10,381 bases of DNA from Verrucomicrobiales bacterium (GTDB taxonomy: Bacteria > Verrucomicrobiota > Verrucomicrobiia > Verrucomicrobiales > V1-33). Below are positions 7,375-10,381 of this stretch, piece by piece. The position numbers were made by a program, and so were the translations under genes. Positions within the stretch are counted from its first letter, which is position 1, and every line of letters starts with the position of its first letter. A model generated the notes under the pieces. That model saw only the letters and a program-made list of their open reading frames with translations. It had not been told where the DNA came from and ran no database searches. The stretch covers positions 1 through 10,381 of the forward strand of contig JALRGB010000412.1 of assembly GCA_023253575.1 (NCBI GenBank), in the 5' to 3' direction.

Positions 7375-7392
7375 CCCCGGGACTGACCCCGG
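7375..7392 (-). repeat. REP-like hairpin with CCGGGGTCAG motif
   Basis: On the minus strand this reads CCGGGGTCAGTCCCGGGG, forming a 5-bp CCGGG/CCCGG stem. The first ten bases recur exactly at 10291-10300 on the plus strand, again at the head of a hairpin in a 3' region. Sharing in two non-coding spots suggests a small dispersed repeat, but two copies in one window are weak evidence. Confidence 0.3.
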
Positions 7393-7399
7393 AGCGGCT

Positions 7400-7433
7400 G
7401 GCTGGCGGCGACTTCTAGTCGGCCAGCCGTTTT
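7400..7433 (+). terminator. Intrinsic terminator of the transporter operon
   Basis: GGCTGGC (7400-7406) pairs with GCCAGCC (7422-7428), and CGACT (7409-7413) with AGTCG (7417-7421). The result is a 12-bp stem with a 2-nt bulge, a TCT loop and a trailing GTTTT (7429-7433). An overlapping second GGCTGGC at 7396-7402 gives an alternative pairing. It lies 63 bp past the permease stop and includes the stop codon of the convergent DUF1080 gene (7415-7417). On the minus strand no T-run follows, so it favours the plus-strand operon. Confidence 0.6.
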
Positions 7434-8065
7434 ACGCGGATGTTTTTGTACATCACGGTTGATTCGGGATCATGCGCTTGCAGGGCGAATGTTCCTGATC
7501 CGAGTTTCCGTCCTGGCTCTTGGCCCGGACCGGCGGCCGGCTCGGTGTATTCATTCACTACTTTGCCATCGAAGGAAACGGTGACGGTTTGGCCCACCAC
7601 TTTGATTTCGTATTCCCACCAGACGCCATCGGCGACCGGGGAGATTTTCATGATGTCTTTGCATTTATAGATCGATCCCGATTTACGGGGATCTTTCTCA
7701 AACGTGTTGTTCACTTGAGCTTCATGGCCGACGTCCGGCCAGTTTTCCGGCTGGTACGCGGTATGGAAGAAGATGCCACCATTGCTATTCGGCTTCGTCA
7801 TGACCTGAGCGCGGAAGACGAAGTTTTTAAACGGGGTTTTATCTCCGACGTAAAACAGATGATTGCGCGGGCCGTAGGCGATGAGCACGCCGTCTTCGAG
7901 TTTGAACGCAGGCTTTTCCTTTTCAGCTACCTTCCAGCCGTCCAACGACTTGCCGTCAAAGATGACGGTAAATCCTTCGTCGGTGGATTTTTTTTCCTCG
8001 GCGCGAGCCGGAGTCAGGGCCAAGGCGCAAGCCAGAGCCATCAAGCAGGTCAGTGATTTTTTCAT
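7415..8065 (-). CDS. Secreted DUF1080 protein (3-keto-disaccharide hydrolase family)
   Basis: Encodes 216 residues. Residues 1-22 are a signal peptide (MKKSLTCLMALACALALTPARA, cleavage before EE), placing it in the periplasm or outside. The mature part is a single PF06439 (DUF1080) beta-sandwich: it opens with the hallmark FTVIFDGKSLDGWK (32-45), continues through NSNGGIFFHT and GSIYKCKDI, and ends with FALQAHDPESTVMYKNIRVK. The family is annotated as 3-keto-disaccharide hydrolase and is related in fold to concanavalin-like glycan-active domains; members act on oxidised sugars and glycosides. The gene lies 60 bp downstream of the ThuA-like gene on the same strand, so the two are probably co-transcribed. 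The stop codon is inside the convergent terminator hairpin. Family assignment is strong; the true substrate is unknown. Confidence 0.92.
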   Translation of the reverse strand: MKKSLTCLMALACALALTPARAEEKKSTDEGFTVIFDGKSLDGWKVAEKEKPAFKLEDGVLIAYGPRNHLFYVGDKTPFKNFVFRAQVMTKPNSNGGIFFHTAYQPENWPDVGHEAQVNNTFEKDPRKSGSIYKCKDIMKISPVADGVWWEYEIKVVGQTVTVSFDGKVVNEYTEPAAGPGQEPGRKLGSGTFALQAHDPESTVMYKNIRVKRLAD

Positions 8066-8125
8066 GAATGGAATAAGTGGAGATTGTCGGGTGGATGAAA
8101 CAGGAATGGCGGGAGTAGGGGGGAT

Positions 8126-9079
8126 TTACGGTTTGGTGCTGCCGTGATTGACTGGGACCTCATAGTCCCCGAGAGCAAATTGCAGGCCGCCGAGGTAATG
8201 ATTCACGACCGGCGCATTCCAATAAACCTCATCATTGTGACCGAGGGAGCAATAAAAAACCCGGCCCTTGCCCTGCGTGCGAATCCAAGAAATAGCAAAG
8301 TCGCCGTCAGTCCGCCCGATGCCGCCCTTGGTCATGTCGGTCTTGCTGCCTTCGCCCAGATACAATCCCAGCAAATTATGCCGGGTGGCCGCGTCGTAGT
8401 TTTTCAGCTGATAAATTTCGTCTTTGATTTCGAAGGTCGCACCACCGGCTTTAAACGGGGCGGCCAGCGGGTGGTCGACGTCGCGCACTTTCACGGTCAC
8501 GGTATCGCCGGCGTTCCATGGATGGCCATTAAATGTGCCACCGATCATGTTAAAGTACCGGGGTTCTTCGCCGAGGGTGTCGGTGGCCGAGTGAATACCG
8601 GCCAGTCCGCCGCCATTATCGACGAAATTGAGCAATGATTTCATCAGCCGCTCCGCGCGGGCGGCATCGGCCTGCACCAGCTGCTCCCGGGCCGGGTTAT
8701 CTTTCCACTGCCCCTGATCCTCGCTGAAAACCGGTCCCGTCGTATTCAGCATCAATACCGCATCATAAGCTTTCAGTTTTTCCGGCTCAAAATAAGCCAC
8801 ATCCTCGGTCACCGTGGCCGTGAACGCCCCCGTCTTCTCCCCCAACAGCTTGATCATTTCCTGACCCACAGGAATGGAACCGTGACGAAATCCCCGAGTA
8901 CGAGAAAACACGAGCAACTGGCGAGCTTTGGCGGGTTTAGCCAAAGCCGCGGCCGGCAGCGAGCTTTGAATTTTCGACAGCTGGTCGGCGTTCACTTCGG
9001 CCCAGGCGTTGACGAGTGGCCAGTTGGAGACGGTGACAATGGCAGCTGTGATCCAGCGGCGCAGGGATTGACTATTCAT
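8126..9079 (-). CDS. Secreted ThuA-like protein
   Basis: Encodes 317 residues from ATG at 9079. I chose this start over an in-frame ATG at 9178 because it places a signal peptide at the N-terminus (MNSQSLRRWITAAIVTVSNW to about NAWA-E) and avoids overlap with the divergent gene. The ThuA-like, class I glutamine-amidotransferase-type fold is seen in LLVFSRTRGFRHGSIPVG (55-72), NGGGLAGIHSATDT (155-168), GGTFNGHPW (180-188), DHPLAAPF, EIYQLKNY, and the C-terminal GRVFYCSLGHNDEVYWNAP (272-290). ThuA was named for trehalose utilisation in rhizobia, and homologues are abundant in PVC bacteria, often beside DUF1080 proteins, as here. The fold's nucleophile position reads GIHSATD, with no cysteine, so glutaminase activity is not expected. 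It probably acts in the periplasm on a sugar derivative; the exact reaction is uncertain. Confidence 0.9.
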   Translation of the reverse strand: MNSQSLRRWITAAIVTVSNWPLVNAWAEVNADQLSKIQSSLPAAALAKPAKARQLLVFSRTRGFRHGSIPVGQEMIKLLGEKTGAFTATVTEDVAYFEPEKLKAYDAVLMLNTTGPVFSEDQGQWKDNPAREQLVQADAARAERLMKSLLNFVDNGGGLAGIHSATDTLGEEPRYFNMIGGTFNGHPWNAGDTVTVKVRDVDHPLAAPFKAGGATFEIKDEIYQLKNYDAATRHNLLGLYLGEGSKTDMTKGGIGRTDGDFAISWIRTQGKGRVFYCSLGHNDEVYWNAPVVNHYLGGLQFALGDYEVPVNHGSTKP

Positions 9080-9102
9080 GGGGGCGGCGGTTGGTGGTGG
9101 GG

Positions 9103-9109
9103 TATGATA
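9103..9109. promoter_or_regulatory. Possible shared -10 element for the divergent ThuA and M42 genes
   Basis: The 77-bp gap between the divergent starts has one A+T-rich spot. It reads TATGAT (9103-9108) on the plus strand and TATCAT (complement of 9104-9109) on the minus strand, either of which could be a -10 box. No good -35 is seen at the right distance on either side, so this is tentative. Confidence 0.25.
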
Positions 9110-9156
9110 AACGACCACAGAGTTTCCGCCACCCTCTCCAAAGTCAAGACACGCCC

Positions 9157-9963
9157 ATGAAAGATGCCGCCTTTTCACTCCTTAGGGATCTCACCGAGGC
9201 TCACGGTGCTCCAGGGCACGAGGACGGTCCCCGGGCCATCTTCGCCCGGGAAATGGCCCCGCTCGGGACGTTGACCACCGACCGCCTCGGCTCCGTGCTC
9301 TGCGAACTCTCCCCCGAAACCAAAAACACCCACACTCAACCGCGCGTCATGATCACCGCCCACCTCGACGAGGTCGGCTTCATGGTCCACAGTATCACCG
9401 AATCCGGATTCCTCACCGTCGTCGCCCTCGGCGGATGGTGGACCCACACCCTGCTCGCCCAACGCGTCCGCATCCGCACCCGCACCGGCCGCGAACACCT
9501 CGGTATCATCACCTCAACCCCGCCTCACTTCCTCAGCGAAACCGAAAAAAATCGGGTCCTCACCATCGAACAGCTCTACATCGATGTCGGCGCGTCCAGC
9601 CGCCGCCACGCCGAAGAAATTCTCGGCCTCAGCCCCGGCGACGTCATCGTCCCAGATTCCCGCTGCACCCCGCTGTCCGATCCCGACCTGCTCTGCGCCA
9701 AAGCCTTCGATAATCGCGTGGGCGTCGCCGTCACCATCGCCGCCCTCCAACAGCTCGCCGCCTCGTCGTATCCCTCCCCCAGCCAGCTGCTCGGCGTCGC
9801 CACCGTGCAGGAAGAAATAGGATGCCGCGGAGCCGAAACCGCCGCCGCCCTAGCCCGCCCCGACATCGCCCTCGTCATCGAAGGAACCCCAGCCGATGAC
9901 ACCCCAGGCTACCCCGCCAGCGCCCGTCAGGCCGTGCTCGGAAAGGCCCGCAAATCCGCGTGA
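9157..9963 (+). CDS. M42 family metallo-aminopeptidase, N-terminal part (frameshifted)
   Basis: Encodes 268 residues from ATG at 9157; an upstream in-frame ATG at 9091 would add 22 unconserved residues overlapping the divergent promoter region. The M42 (glutamyl/leucyl aminopeptidase, cellulase M type) landmarks are AHLDEVG with His69 and Asp71, FDNRVG with bridging Asp185, QEEIGCRGAE with catalytic Glu219 and metal ligand Glu220, and VIEGTPADDTPG with probable ligand Asp248. The first 40 residues (LTEAHGAPGHEDGPR) match the usual family opening. These enzymes form large cytoplasmic TET-type assemblies that trim peptides. The frame breaks after Lys263: the last residues ARKSA are out of register, and the family sequence resumes in the overlapping -1 frame. 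Without that piece the final metal-ligand histidine is missing, so this fragment alone should be inactive. Confidence 0.9.
   Translation: MKDAAFSLLRDLTEAHGAPGHEDGPRAIFAREMAPLGTLTTDRLGSVLCELSPETKNTHTQPRVMITAHLDEVGFMVHSITESGFLTVVALGGWWTHTLLAQRVRIRTRTGREHLGIITSTPPHFLSETEKNRVLTIEQLYIDVGASSRRHAEEILGLSPGDVIVPDSRCTPLSDPDLLCAKAFDNRVGVAVTIAALQQLAASSYPSPSQLLGVATVQEEIGCRGAETAAALARPDIALVIEGTPADDTPGYPASARQAVLGKARKSA
9942..9963 (+). other. Frameshift site in the M42 gene
   Basis: In the first frame the DNA reads AAG GCC CGC AAA TCC GCG TGA. In the -1 frame from 9942 it reads AAA GGC CCG CAA ATC CGC GTG ATG GAT, giving KGPQIRVMD, which is what the family has here. One missing G in AAGG(G)CCC explains the break. 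No canonical X-XXY-YYZ slippery heptamer is present, although AAG to AAA re-pairing by lysine tRNA would be possible. Confidence 0.8.
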
Positions 9964-10265
9964 TGGATCCAACCGCCCTCATGAATCCAAAACTCGTCCG
10001 CTTCGTGACAGACGTCGCCACCGAAAAAAGTATCCCCTACCAACTCGCCGTGCGCCGCAGCGGCGGAACCGACGCCCGAGCGTTCACCACCTCAGGCCTC
10101 GGCGTGCCCAGCGTCGTCATCGGCGTGCCCGCCCGCTATATCCACACCCACAACGCCGTCATCCACCTCGATGACTACCTCGCCACTGTAGCCCTCGTCG
10201 TCGAGGTCGCCCGGCGCCTAGATGCCACCACCATCGCCGGATTCACATCGTTCCTCGCGCCCTGA
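9960..10265 (+). CDS. M42 family metallo-aminopeptidase, C-terminal part (frameshifted)
   Basis: Encodes 101 residues if translated from GTG at 9960; the conserved sequence continues upstream in this frame to 9942. It contains MDPTALMNPKLVRF, IPYQLAVRRSGGTDARAF, GVPSVVIGVPARYIHTHN and IHLDDYLATVALV, the standard C-terminal third of M42 peptidases, including the histidine of ARYIH that should bind the active-site metal. Joined to the upstream part in the -1 frame, the protein would be 369 residues, the normal length for the family. The overlap GTGATG places a restart codon on the upstream stop, so separate translation cannot be excluded. More likely this is a one-base deletion (pseudogene) or a sequencing/assembly error. 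The frame is otherwise intact, without decay, which argues for a recent event or an error. Confidence 0.85.
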   Translation: MMDPTALMNPKLVRFVTDVATEKSIPYQLAVRRSGGTDARAFTTSGLGVPSVVIGVPARYIHTHNAVIHLDDYLATVALVVEVARRLDATTIAGFTSFLAP

Positions 10266-10266
10266 C

Positions 10267-10331
10267 CGCGGACGGGAAACCGCGCCGCGGCCGGGGTCAG
10301 CGCCCCCCGGGAACGCCGACGTCCCGTCGGC
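10267..10331. repeat. Cluster of three hairpins after the M42 gene
   Basis: Three perfect stems lie within 65 bp just past the M42 stop: CGCGG/CCGCG at 10267-10284, CCGGGG/CCCCGG at 10291-10310, and GCCGAC/GTCGGC at 10315-10331. The middle one begins with CCGGGGTCAG, shared with 7383-7392 on the other strand. The last could serve as a transcription stop, but no T-run follows directly. The remaining 50 bp to the window end show no gene. Confidence 0.4.
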
Positions 10332-10381
10332 CACTCTCTTCACGCCCCTCAGCGCCATTTTAATACCCCATTTCCCGTGAG

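Noticed and set aside
8126..9178. Longer ThuA-like protein starting at 9178
   Set aside because: The extra 33 residues are unlike the family, bury the signal peptide, and overlap the start of the divergent M42 gene.
9091..9963. M42 start at 9091
   Set aside because: The added residues are not family-like and would run through the divergent promoter; ATG at 9157 begins the conserved N-terminus.
9936..9963. Programmed -1 frameshift in the M42 gene
   Set aside because: The required frame change is -1, but no X-XXY-YYZ slippery heptamer is present and no strong downstream stem was seen within the expected spacing. A lost G is simpler; not fully excluded.

Overview
This window looks like a chromosomal segment from a GC-rich, Gram-negative bacterium of the PVC group, most probably Verrucomicrobiota (possibly an Opitutae-like lineage). 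This is inferred from gene content: a very large secreted CotH/lamin-tail mosaic protein, and a secreted DUF1080 plus ThuA-like pair. None of the eight usable starts has a recognisable Shine-Dalgarno sequence, which fits but does not prove the assignment. No rRNA, tRNA, CRISPR array, integrase or insertion sequence is visible.

Layout. (1) 1-3795, minus strand: the first 1265 codons of a secreted multidomain protein (F5/8C-like, Ig-like, lamin-tail, chitobiase-C-like, CotH kinase-like, a second chitobiase-C-like unit, a beta-sandwich, and a second lamin-tail domain). It runs off the left edge. (2) 3979-4281, plus strand, divergent from it: a 100-residue zinc-ribbon protein with a C-terminal membrane anchor and a good sigma70-type promoter. 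(3) 4282-4581: 300 bp without a gene, holding several hairpins and then a promoter overlapped by an A+T-rich palindrome. (4) 4582-7337, plus strand: a three-gene transporter operon made of a YtrA-type GntR repressor, an ABC ATPase overlapping it by ATGA, and a 474-residue polytopic permease. It ends at a bulged hairpin terminator. (5) 7415-9079, minus strand, convergent with the operon: a two-gene unit, ThuA-like protein then DUF1080 protein, both with signal peptides. (6) 9157-10265, plus strand, divergent from ThuA: an M42 family metallo-aminopeptidase interrupted by a one-base frameshift at about 9942-9947. (7) 10266-10381: three closely packed hairpins.

How the genes may work together. 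The GntR-ABC-permease unit is a self-contained regulated transporter: the repressor is expected to bind the palindrome over its own promoter. Systems of this type in Firmicutes respond to cell-envelope stress, but the substrate here is unknown. The ThuA/DUF1080 pair belongs to families tied to 3-keto-sugar or glycoside breakdown and is probably periplasmic. The M42 enzyme would act on cytoplasmic peptides if functional. The CotH mosaic and the zinc-ribbon protein share a divergent control region but have no obvious functional link.

Most useful leads: the M42 frameshift, which separates the last metal-ligand histidine from the rest of the active site; the near-perfect operator upstream of the GntR gene; the nested stem-loop just before it; and hairpins sharing the 10-mer CCGGGGTCAG in two separate 3' regions. 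I did not find a clearly novel defence or mobile system.
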